Origin: Haemonchus contortus
Taxonomy: Eukaryota > Nematoda > Chromadorea > Rhabditida > Trichostrongylidae
DNA: 64,000 nt
Assembly: GCA_000469685.2 (NCBI GenBank)
Contig: LS997567.1
Coordinates: 11,544,299 to 11,608,298, forward strand
Direction: 5' to 3'
Part shown: positions 23,746-35,700 of the stretch, piece by piece
Position numbering within the stretch: the first letter of the stretch is position 1
Layout of the letters: every line of letters starts with the position of its first letter
The notes under the pieces: generated by a model
Seen by the model: the letters and a program-made list of their open reading frames with translations, nothing else
What the model was told of the DNA's origin: nothing
Databases searched by the model: none
Translations under genes and position numbers: made by a program

Positions 23746-26700
23746 ATGGATGATGGTGATGCGGATAGGTTACCAGTATTTTTGTCAGTAAGCGAAATAG
23801 AGTTCCCTGTCTCCGAACTCTCTGCACGTCGCGTTATCACTATTTACAACCCTTATGGTCATCCAATTCAGTATAAAGGTGCGTCTTCCTATTTAACCTA
23901 CTTTTTATCTAGTTAAAAGTAATTCCAAACTCGAGTTTCAAATTTGATTTATTTCTTCGATGTTCGGCGAACTTTACCCTTGTGCTTATGCCATGAAGTT
24001 TCTGATTGCCTCTCTTAGTTTAGAGCTATCATAAACTCGGTTAAATATGCATACTTGAGTTTTCAGTGCTGTGCAATGCTCCTGTTAACTATGCTGTCCC
24101 AAATTCTAAAGGAGTTCTTATGGCGAAAAGCTGCAAAGATTTGTTAGTTTCTGAAACCCTATTTCCGTATTATCCCGTTTTCTTTTTATCAAATAAGCGC
24201 ATTCGTATTTCACGAATGGCCAATAGCCGGCAGGTGATGGGGCCCAGGAAGGAGAGGCGACAGCATGTGTTGATCGATATATCAGGTGATCGATTTTTAA
24301 AAAATCCAAGAAAGTATTCAGTGAAAAACAACGTCGTACTAAATGGAAGCTATATTCAGTCAATGCTACAAGTATATTTAGTCAGATGTTCGAAAAAAGC
24401 GAAACAGAACAGACATGTTTGAGTGCCTCGAAAGAGTAAAATCCTTGAGTTGCAGTTGATATCGATCGCGTAATGTAATGATCGACGCTATCGCCTGTCA
24501 GCTTCACTATATTAGCCGTTGGCCATCGAGGTGTATTAAAGCGCTCAATGTGGAAAGGCGGTTTCAGGGTTGTCAAATGCACGGCTAGACTAACTGTTGG
24601 TACAAGGGATCGATTACGTATTGAAATAATGAGACCTGGTGAGACTGAAGTGAGCACCATTTAAATTGATTTGTATCCCTATCTATTATCTTATTTAGAT
24701 GTGAACTTTATACTATTTTATGTCTGTATTTTGTTAATTTCAGATACTAGGAGCCCGAGATATCCTGCTACGTACTGTTAGTGAATGTGACGCTCCATTC
24801 ATTCAACCGACCAGTATGAATTCTAATATATACGCGGGAAGCGATCGTGGATCAAGTCGGGGTTCACTTCAAATTCGTAATGAGGTGTGTTGCGACGCAC
24901 ACGCACATATCTTATCTTTTTTTCTCCTTCCCTCCCTCCCTTCGTCTCTTTCAGACCTAAAAAAGAGCTGTGGGACACAAAACAGTGAAACAATATAAAT
25001 GTATGAATGTGATCACCAGCTTTGTTCACACCGCGCGCTACGGTCGCTTTCTTCGCTGTAGTTTTTTTGTAGTTTGAAGAAAGTGTCTGTTATTATCAGC
25101 AACAGGTCAGCTCGAGCAAATCACAGAATTTGGAGAAGCTGGCAACTTCAAGAATCCATCACTAATGTTCATCTTTCTGATTTTAATAAATCTTAAATTT
25201 CTCACTTCAATCACTCGAACTCGGGACTAATTGCTCGCTTTCTGCCATCTACTCTAAAATCGATAGTTTTCGTCGATTTCCCGTCTAATTTTAGTCAACT
25301 TCCCATCGATGGGGTCCGTCCCGTCTAATTTGCTTTTGCTAATCTCTGCACTAACCCAGACCAATTCACCTACTTTTGCTATAAACCAGGCGGCTACGCA
25401 CGCTGTCGCGTGCGCTAGGGGCTCTAGCCTTGAGGGGTGGCGCCACGTGAGCTTCTGATTTTCATTATAAACCTTTATCAACTAAGGCTCTTCCCTGAAA
25501 CTTCTGTAGCGGCCATCAATTTTTTTAGGATGTGGAGTGGGGCTCTGTGTGGCCATGAAGTGTACTCCGATGTATCCAAATCAAATACCTTTGCAGTCAA
25601 TGTAGTCGAAGAAACCCTGTGTAGTTTGGGCTGTTTGTGGCCATGAACACTAATTTTGAAAGGACAGCATCCTTGGGTAGAAGTAGGGATTTACACGTCT
25701 ATACAGGGGATGCACCCGTGTGGCCGAGGTTATTGTAGAATTCATTTTATGAGTCTGAAGTTAATGTAGTGCACTTGCTTTTGTGTAGAAGAGACTACTG
25801 TGCATGGAACCATGGATTTTAACTTTCAGAATTTTTTTTTGCCTAAAAAGTTTCTGAGTAGAGTTATAAATTTTTGATCTCAGCCCCACCCACTTTAGTA
25901 CCAACTTCGCCCACTTCTGGTATTTGACATTGTTCTTTACACACATTTGTTCTTTAACACCTTAACACCTTTTTGCCGCATCCCAGAACGTTTCTGAACA
26001 GACTTAAATCTTTGATCTAGGCTCCGCCCACTTTAGTGCCAACCCCACCCGTTTCGGGGATTCGGCCACCTTTGTTCCACTACCTCCAAGCACTTTTTCC
26101 CGCATTCTAGAACGTTTCCAAGCAAAATTGCTTTCATTTTTGAAAAGTGGCTTTCGTCTCAGCGCAAACCTCCCCCCATCGTGGGCGGGGCTTCGCTAGC
26201 TTACGCATGCCCAGCACGCATATGGCCATACTCACTTTTTTTCCTGGCCTCTGTGCCTTAGTTGAATCGAGTTATGAATGCATCTGAAAAGTACCGCCCA
26301 TTTTGAGAAAGCTCCGCCCACAGCACGCGGGTTTCCTTCGTCTGGTTTGTTGACCCGATCCTCACCTTTAAACATTTTTCTCCAGTGCCTAGACTTTTTC
26401 GAAGCAAAAATAAGATGCTTGACTGTTGGCACCGCCCATTTCGGCACTTGCCCCGCCCCCGTGGGCGGAGCTCCGCAGAGCTCGTATGTGTTCCATTGAT
26501 TATGTCTTGGGCTCCACCCATTCCAAACTTGTCTCGACCGCTAAAGGTGCTTCAGGTGCTTCTTCAGGTGATGCCGAAATTTGCAACGACAAACAGACAG
26601 ACAAACAAACAGACACACCAAAATTGTGGTTTATATATAGTAAGGATAAGGAATCCAATTATCTTGGCGCATAAACTCCCCCCCCCCCCTCAAACATGCA

Positions 26701-29700
26701 ATCAAATTTCGCTTTCCGAAGCTTCTACTAGTCACTACGATTTTTCCGAGTATCCGGAATCTCGTGAAACGAGTTATGGGCCCTCTGAGCATAAAGAGCA
26801 CAAGTCTGGTCTAATTCCTATTGACACGGCTTGGTCATTTTTAGTGAGCACCCCATGTTGAAAGGCAAGCTCCGCCTAAAAGTTCACCTTCACCATTCTT
26901 TTCTTCGTTTCTACACATTTTCAGAACCAGATGAATATGCATCGCCATCACTTTGCGAATGGATCTTCTCCGAATTCCATGGACCTGCTGCGCACTATGA
27001 TAAATTTTTTGGCTCATGGGCTATGTTGGAGTCGATTAATAGGACTTTATGTAAAGGTAAAGGTACAGGTGATGGGTAAAGGTAAAGGTACAGGTGATGG
27101 TGTCCTAGCGTCTTCAGTAGTAGTCTCTACTATTACAACTAATTACGTCCAGATTTCACCCCCCCCCCCTCCCCTCCCCCGAGAGATCGTCGTTTACAAG
27201 CAAACCCGTTTATAAAAAAGCTTAGGGTAATCATTCTGGAAACTGCCCAAAAGAGGGGGGGGGGGATTCTGTTGAGATGGACCAAATAAGATTGCAATAG
27301 TCTACGGCTTCACCATGAATTAAAGCAAAACTCTTTACTATTGCAATGAAGCCCCTTCGAAATTAAGAATTCACTTCATAGGTCACAATTTAATTGGGGT
27401 CAGACAGGATCCCGAGCGTTTAGTGGTGTACAGACAGTCAGCACGTGAACTGTAGGGGAACTGGAACTCAGTGATGGTAAAAGTTGGAAGCACTGGTGTA
27501 ATCGTCTTATGCCAGTGTACAACAGTGCTATGCAGCACTCCGCTTACCAATAGGCCTTAAACTTGGGGCCACTGACGGCTGCATTCATACTGGGCGCCCT
27601 CCAGTGGAAATTGATGGGCGGCTATCAGCTGGGTTCGCTTCGGTATCAGTCGATATCCGGGTTGATAGCTGATGCGCAACGACTATTTTAAACACTTTTA
27701 GAATGTCTGCTCTAGAGCATCGATGGATTAAAGTTTTTACATTGATTTCTTGGCAGCGCCGTAGTTTCTTGATAGCTCTGTCAGGTACAACTTAGTTTTC
27801 ATATAACGTTTCTTTGTCCTTTTCTTTTTTTCTTGGAATTTTTGTTATATGAAGTTTCATTTAGATCTTCTAATCAAAATAAGTCTATCTCATAATGTGC
27901 CATCCATGCGCTTTCCGTAGCGGGTTGTAACATTTGGCTCAGTTTTCAATGGGATGACTTGGCAGAAGACGCGAGTACTGAGTTAGTTGAAGTGTACACC
28001 TGGTGAGCGTTTTGTGAAAAAAGATCGTTAGTGAAAACCATGTAGAATTGGTTCGTGGTTTCGCTGAAACTTCATTGTGAAATGGTACCTAGTATGGTTT
28101 TCGTTGAAAGAGGAACAGAGCGCAGTGTGGGTTGGTATATGAAGTCTTGCTAGGACATCTCACTACAGAGCACCAGCTCAGCTTCTACGAGATCGCAGGG
28201 TGGGCAGCATTAGAAGTTTCGCCCAAAGCTCTTCATGGCGTCCACCACCATACCTTTTTTCGTGTTCTCTTTAAAATGACATCTCTCTTTCCGCACCTTT
28301 TCACTTGCAACATTTGTATTAGGGTGTCGGGAAAAGTCGAGAAAATTATGTCTCTTAACTGTGGAAGCATGTCGCGCCCGAACGCGCTAAAGAAGGCTAT
28401 AGTCCCGGTAACAAGGAAAGAGCTTGATTGATAGACCAGTAATATAGCTGATCGTTATTTGACGTGGTCGTTCGAAGTAAGTAATCATCGACCGAAGGAT
28501 CTGCTATCGTTAAGGCTACCGGGGCTTTGTGCTTCAAAACTAAGCGAAACTGATCGCTTAGACACTCAAGCTTAGAATGAGACATGGTGACTGATGGGCA
28601 TTTGCGCTCCCTCTTTTGTTACATACCTTAAATGACACGATTGCTAACTCTAGAAAGAAATTAGCTTCGTCGAAGTTAGTCGAAGCGAGCTTTCACTGTC
28701 CTCAAATATCGACACTGTTCTGGCCTGACGTCAGAGCAATACTCCTCAAAGTTTCTGAAAATGAGAGAGATGATCTCCTCTCCTCATTTCATCATCCATT
28801 ACGCAGAAATCATTTCCGACTGTAGAGCTAGCGGTAAGCGAACGTCGACATGAACCGATTTCAATATTGCTAAGGATGAAAAACAGATGTCATATGGAAA
28901 TCCACACAGGAAATCGCAGTGCCTACCAGTGGACGTAAGGCCACATCTCGCTACAAAGCGAGGCGCTCACGCTAGGAAGGGCATGAGCTCCTTCTTTCTT
29001 TGTTCAAGCGGGTGCTTAACTGCAAGATCCTACTAGATTGTACTGCGGTAAATGCAGGAGTATTCATCTAACAACTGAGGGAGTCGGTGTTTAGAGTCCC
29101 CCATTTCGCATCGATTACAAGGAATTTTTTGGTTGTGATGGGAAATACTCGACCAGCCCATTTGAGAACGTTGATGGATGGGCTGGAAAGGCTTGGTATA
29201 GTCTGGTTACCGCACTTCTTACATATTCATCTGAACTCAATCCATATGACCCAAATACTTTCAGAAGCCCTCAGGCCTGCTCTGAAGGGAAAAATTCAAC
29301 ATCATCAGGAAGTCAAGTTGGTAGTGGATGTAAGGATTGTGTCAGGGCTCTTTTCTTCTCGAAGGAATTGCATTAGTCCCTTTCTCGGTATGGAGAGACA
29401 TTGTTGTTGAGAAGGAACTATTATATAATATTATTTCAATCGATGATCCGACTTTATTGCTGTGGTTATCTTGTGTTGAAAAAACCGACTGAATTTTCCC
29501 AAAACTTTCCGGGCGCCCTAATACTTTACAATTTTATATGCAGCCAACTAGGCTCGTTTCACTCGAAATCGCAGTCGTCGACGTTCGGCCCATCCCACAT
29601 CATTTTTGACCAATCTCCTAACCGATACTAGAACCTCTATTTTTGTTCAAACTCAACCCGAATTGGCAACAAAACTACTTACATTGGAATTTTCTTTTTT

Positions 29701-32700
29701 CGAAGGTTTTTTTTGCAACTGCCATTTTAACCCTTCAACGACAGCGCGCCTTTTTGCGTGTCTGGAGCACGGGACAGACGCCTTTCGAAGCTTTTCGCCT
29801 CCGCGGCACACCGTGGAGCTGCGCTATATCACGGTTGTTTCTTTTTTCTAGTATGAACAATTCTTACACTTTCAAGTTTTTTGATGATTCATTTTGGAAT
29901 CAGTTGGCCGCGCACGATACCGTGCGCGTATCATGGCTTCTGATAAATGAATTTCTTGAATAAATGAATTATACGACATAGTGTATCGCCCTCTCCCCAA
30001 AAATAGGGAGGACCGTTAGAACCCAACTGATAGCGTTATATGCAGTCTATCGAGAACACACTTTTCTAGAAAGCTGCATATGGCGACCATCCACACTCAT
30101 TTGTGCATCCATATATGAACCGATGCTTTCAAAAAATCAAGAACGGGTCTTGATATTATTTACTTCCTCGTTTATCCACTACCCACTGTGGAATACTTCC
30201 ACTTCACCAGAGATGAAATAGGAATTTATTTGCACTTCTATCACTTATCTGCACCCGTCGAAGTAGGCATTTGATACTATACCAATCGGCCAGTTATCGT
30301 TCAATGAAACTTCATGTAAAAATGATGATAAGCATGTAAGCGCAAAGTTTCTACGCAAGTTTTCAACTTCAAAGGCATAAGAAGCGTTCTGCACTGATGA
30401 GGAAGATGGGCGAAGACTCTTTCACCTGGCTGAACAATGGAACTCCCCACGTATAGTTACGTACAATTTGTAAGAGACAGTGGGATTGTCCGAATAGCGC
30501 CTGACTGTCCTTATGTTAAGTTCCTAACTGAGACTATTCACCAGTCCCCCCTTTTCTTTTCGGAAAAATGAGTAGTTAGCAGCATCCCTACGTCAAGTTG
30601 TACGGAACTACACTGATCAAAATCGGTTGATTGCTAAAATAGATCGCTACGTATACATAATACCACCGCAATTCCTCATCTTTCTTAGAGTCGGAACTAC
30701 GACTAAAGGCAACAAAATTGCGGTCGAGCGGTCAATTACACAATAGATTGATGTAGCATATCTGTTTGTCGGCCAACGTCCCCTCAGTGGGATACCCCAC
30801 CGGGCAGCGTATCCCTATCACACATGAAGGCCGCACTTGTGAAGGGAGCCAAGTTGTGAATTAACGCTACGTAATTTAAAAACCCTTAGGTCAGGATTGT
30901 CGATTTCGAATTCCCCACTTCCCCTTTACCCTCTCCGGATTTCGAGAGATTCTGCACATGACACATGCTATTCGTTTTCCCACCTCGCCACTTGCATCTC
31001 TACCAAATTTGAACGTTCCAAATCCAAATAATTTTCGCGCAAGCCCCGTTCCCAGTGGGTGGAGTCCACATGTGCCACATATTATTAGTGCCCCCAATTT
31101 TCCATCTGCATATTTACCAAATTTGAGCACTGAGCGAGGTCCAAATTGCAATTTTACGCAAGTCCCGACCCTCGTAGGCGGAGTCGGCACATGAAACCTG
31201 CCATTAGTTCTCATACTTTGCCGCCTGCATCTCTACCAGGTTAAAGGCTTTAGGTCCGAATTGTTCCAAATTAACGATTTTCGCCCAACTCGTTCTCTCA
31301 GTGGGCGGATTCTACACCTGCCACCCGCCATCACTTTTTCTATCTTGCCGCCTGCATCTCTACCAAGTTATAACGCTCCGAGTTCAAACTAACACTTTGC
31401 GAAAGTCCGGCCCTCAGTGGGCGGAGTCTACCTATCTCTCTTGTCATTAGTTTTGCTATCTTGCCACCTACACTACTACCGAATCCGAACGTTCCATGTC
31501 GAAAATGGGCCTAACTGCCTTGTGCATGTCCAGAGGAGACGGAGTCTACATCTGTAACGTGCCATTGGGGTCCCTTTTCGCTGCCTGTATCTCTACCAAA
31601 TTTGAACCCTCTAGCCCCAGGTGAACAGAAGTTATAGATTTCCGATGAACCAAAATTTTGGGGCACGCCCCGCCTCTAGTGGGCGGCGCTCAGTTGGGTT
31701 CCGTGTTCCCAAGTAGCTGGACTCATTCCCCACTTGTTCCAACCTGGTCTGGCTGTTCCAGTTCGATTTCCAGAAGGCGTCAAGGAAAATGGCTACAAAC
31801 GGACAAACAGACAAACAAAGCGACAGATCGGCAAACAGATTTTGTGGTTTATATATAGCAAGGATATCTCCTATAACCTCCAACCTCTTTTTCCCAGCGC
31901 TGTAAAACGTTTAAACAGAGTTATGAAGTTTTGCCCAGGCTCATGGTGGGACGGCGCTCTCCTTGAGCAACAGGAACGCCCTAGTAAGGCTATCCTGTGG
32001 ACATGGGACGAAAATTTACTACGACCACTTCTTATCCTCGCCTTAGTCCCCTGCAGGCTGTCCCTGCCCAGTCAGGTAGCGCTGGATCGGCAAACAGCCA
32101 AAGGCGAAGAAATCTCAGGGCCATAGGCTACCAAAGGAGACGGACAAGAGTGAGCCAGCTGATAGCTTTCACCTATAACTGTCGAGGCATCAGCTCGGCC
32201 GCTCAGCTTTCGGCACTCATCGATGAAGCTGGACGGATTAAGTACCATGTGTCTCTCCATCAACCGAACAGGGCATTGACGCCATTCCTCCAGTTTGAAG
32301 AGAGGCATGACGCAATTCATTCATCTACCACCCACTTGACCTCTCGACAGTTAGTGAATTTTTTTCCTGTAAAGTAGGTATGTGGGCTCCTGAAAGTATG
32401 GCAGTCATATGGAATGAGGTCTGGTGAATATGTGGGGGGTAGGGTAGTCAGGAATGTCAGGTCTTTCCAACTCGACTTTCTCGCCCGGGTCGTCGAGCAT
32501 TACTCATCACAATCGAAAATTTCCTTGTAACCGGTGAGAAATCTGAGCTCGGAGCACCATTTCAGTCAGCCGGTAACAGAATTCTCCTGCCTTTACTGCA
32601 GTACACTCTGGCAGAATCTCGTAGTAAAACACCCGGTTGAGCAGGGGAAGAATGAGCTCATGTCCTTCTTGGCATGTCTCCTCGCTTTGTAGCGAGCTGT

Positions 32701-35700
32701 GGCCTTACGTCCACCGGTAGCCATTGAGATTTCCTGTGTGGATCTTCATGTGTTACCCATTTTTTATTCTGAGCAATAATTGAGTCGGTTGATGTCGTCG
32801 TTTGCTTACAGCCGATGGGCCTTTGGTGCACACTGACTGGCACTCAAGCTGCTGCTCAGCCAAAGAATGGGCGATATTTGTAAAGAGTCTGCTTTAGAGG
32901 CGACTTTCGCGTCGAACGTCATGAATGTTGGAATAGGGAGTAGGCACCGTCTATTCCATATCCTGTGACTTTTAGGAGGATCGCTCTGACGGGAGGCCAG
33001 AACAGTGTCGGTATTTGAGGACAGTGGACGTTCGCTCAGACAAACTTCGTCAAAGAAAATCTCTTCTGAAAGGAAGTGGGCGTGTCATTTATTGTAGGTG
33101 ACAACACAAGGTCACTGCTGCCGTTCAGTCCCCATACCTACTTCCAAGCCTGAGTGTCGAAGTGATCAGTTTCGTAATGGTGAAGCAGAATGCTCCTGTG
33201 GTCGTGTTGGTCGGACATAAATCAAATGATGATAACTCACTTCCAAAGATGAAGTGCAATACAGTTCTCTTGTTATGATGATCCACCAAGCGTGACCTTT
33301 TGCTGACCTTTTCTCCGTGGCTCTGCTTCGGCGCTTTTGAGACACCCTAATATATTGACATGTTTTTGAACGCTGATTTCAACTCTGGGTTCCAAATCTG
33401 GGAAACGATTTTGAGAACGAAGTTACGAGCCCTTTTTTCCCCGGGTTCTGTTTTTATGCGCGACCCGAGCAGTTCCGAGCATGCAGCGATGGCCGAGCTG
33501 GGAGAACGATGGGCTGATAGGCGCACACGGAGGTTCGAATCCTTGATGCATTTGCTTGTTTTGCTTTTTTATAAAAAGTGTCCTAAACGCTTGCAAAACG
33601 CATACGCATCATACAGACCACTTACAGATCTCCTTCACATTTACGAAGCATAGGAAATGCTTATATACGAAAAAATGCGGGTGCACTATAAGTCCAGCAT
33701 GGAAGCGCTGCGAAAGCCTTGGTGAAAATAGAATTGCGAAATTTTGAGCAAGATATAGAGGATTCGATAAAAACTCACGATCAGAACATTCAGTCGATCA
33801 AAGTGCTCCCAACATATTACCAGCAATATGTTCTGCCCAAAAGTGGTCGCATCGCATTTGTTTCCCGCTTCGAACTGGAGATCAGGGCGAGTACAACCCA
33901 CATGAGGAGCAAAGAACTTATGCTGAATTGGGTTAGATCATGCGTTGGATCAATAGATTTGCCTTCAACTCTACTGATCGTCGACTCATGGAGCTCGTTC
34001 AAGGCCCATGAAGCGGTTCAGGGCGTTTTGCCAGCCGGTAAGGAGGTGAAGTTGCTTACCATTCCACGTGGGTTAACCTCCCAAATTCAGCCTTCTGATG
34101 TATATTTTTAACTTACCATTCAAGGCCATGTATGAGCGTACTGTCTTTTTCGTAATTTCTCATGATCTGGACTTCCACGTTAGCAACCGCAACTCCATAA
34201 TTCGCCTTATCTCCCCAGTATACTTCTCGTTTAGCACGACTAGATTCGAAGAGTCCCTTTCTCATTCTTGGTTCGCAGCAGGGTACTGGATACAGGCCCG
34301 AGAAATTTTTAAACACCTGCTCAGTACTGTTTCTCATCTCATCTAGACGGAAACTGTAAGAGTGATCGGTGTGATGAACTTTTTTTCACACGGTGCTCTC
34401 GTTGTTAGAAGCTTTTCTGTTTCAGACACTGTGTTGGATTACCATATCTCTTCATAAAATGCTCATCTATTCTTCCGACAGTACTTTTTCATAAAAATGT
34501 CAGCCGAATTGTACCAGCTCTCTTCTATCACTTTCTCAAAAGGCGCTACTTCATCCAAAAGCGCTGTGGTTTGACGAGTTGCTGGCCACACTTTGTCAAA
34601 ATTGCACGGAGCTGCTGAATTTCGTGATCACATCTTAAGTGTCCGGAGCGGATCTATGGAGGCGACAAAGAGTTTTACTTGCATTATCATTTCTGGTGCT
34701 CCGTAAATATAAAGGAGATCTGTAAGTGGTCTGTATGATGCGTATATGTGTTTTGCAAGCGTTTAGGACACTTTTTATAAAAAAGCAAAACAAGCAAATG
34801 CATCATGGCTTCAAACCTCCGTGTGCGAATACCAGCCCATCGTCCTCCCAGCTCGGCCATCGCTGCATGCTAGGAACTGCTCGGATCGCGTATAAAAGCA
34901 GAGCCCGAGGAGAAAAGAGCTTATAACTTCGCTACCAAGATCATTTCGCAGATTTGGAACCCAAATTTGAAATCAGCGTTCAAAAACACGTCGGTATACA
35001 TCTCATCTTGAATGGCCACTGCGACCTAGTATCCTTCCTTCAGTACACTGAATGAGGTCACGCAAACTAAGCAGGTGCCTTCCATACGTAGTATCCTTCC
35101 CTTGTTAGTGTCCCCTCAACAAGTTGGTCCACATGATCGTTCAATTGGTTGCCACAAAGCAATTGATTTTCAGGAACTATATTTGAGCGAGGAGACTTTC
35201 ACTAGTTTTCGGAAAAAATAGCAGAAGGGGAGAATAATTTCCACATTTCATGATAGCTGATATATTGCCGAAATCAAAAATTTATCGGATTATGCACATA
35301 AATGGGAGCCCTGCATATTGCTAGGCTGAGAGATTATTGGAGCAGTAGACCTGGACAGGTGGATATTCGACTACTGGAAAATAATGCCAAAGATTCTACT
35401 GGAGTAATTATTGAATTCTCGACTTTCAAGGCAATAGTTTTCTATTCTTCTGACTGTTCAATGCGAACCGTGAGAAAGTCTACAAACCTGAAATAGAAGT
35501 TTGCACGGATGACTCATCAGTACCATTCCGTGGTAGAATAGTTTTCAAGCAACAAGCAGTACATCCTTTCCAGAGGCAGAAATATGAAATAAAACGTTCA
35601 AGCTATGTTGTGAAGGTATTACACTGGCGGATTAATTGTGGGGTTTACTTCGATTGACAGCCCACAAGCAAGGATCCGATAGCTATATCTGCTGTGGTCT

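Noticed and set aside
23746..23878. A major sperm protein gene
   Set aside because: The MSP fold motif is present, but the multi-exon structure and C-terminal membrane segments fit MOSPD, not the small cytosolic sperm protein.
24200..24285. RIRISRMANSRQVMGPRKE as a MOSPD exon
   Set aside because: It is in frame with exon 2, but the donor phase does not fit exon 4; the exon at 24,568-24,649 joins both neighbours in phase and completes the MSP domain.
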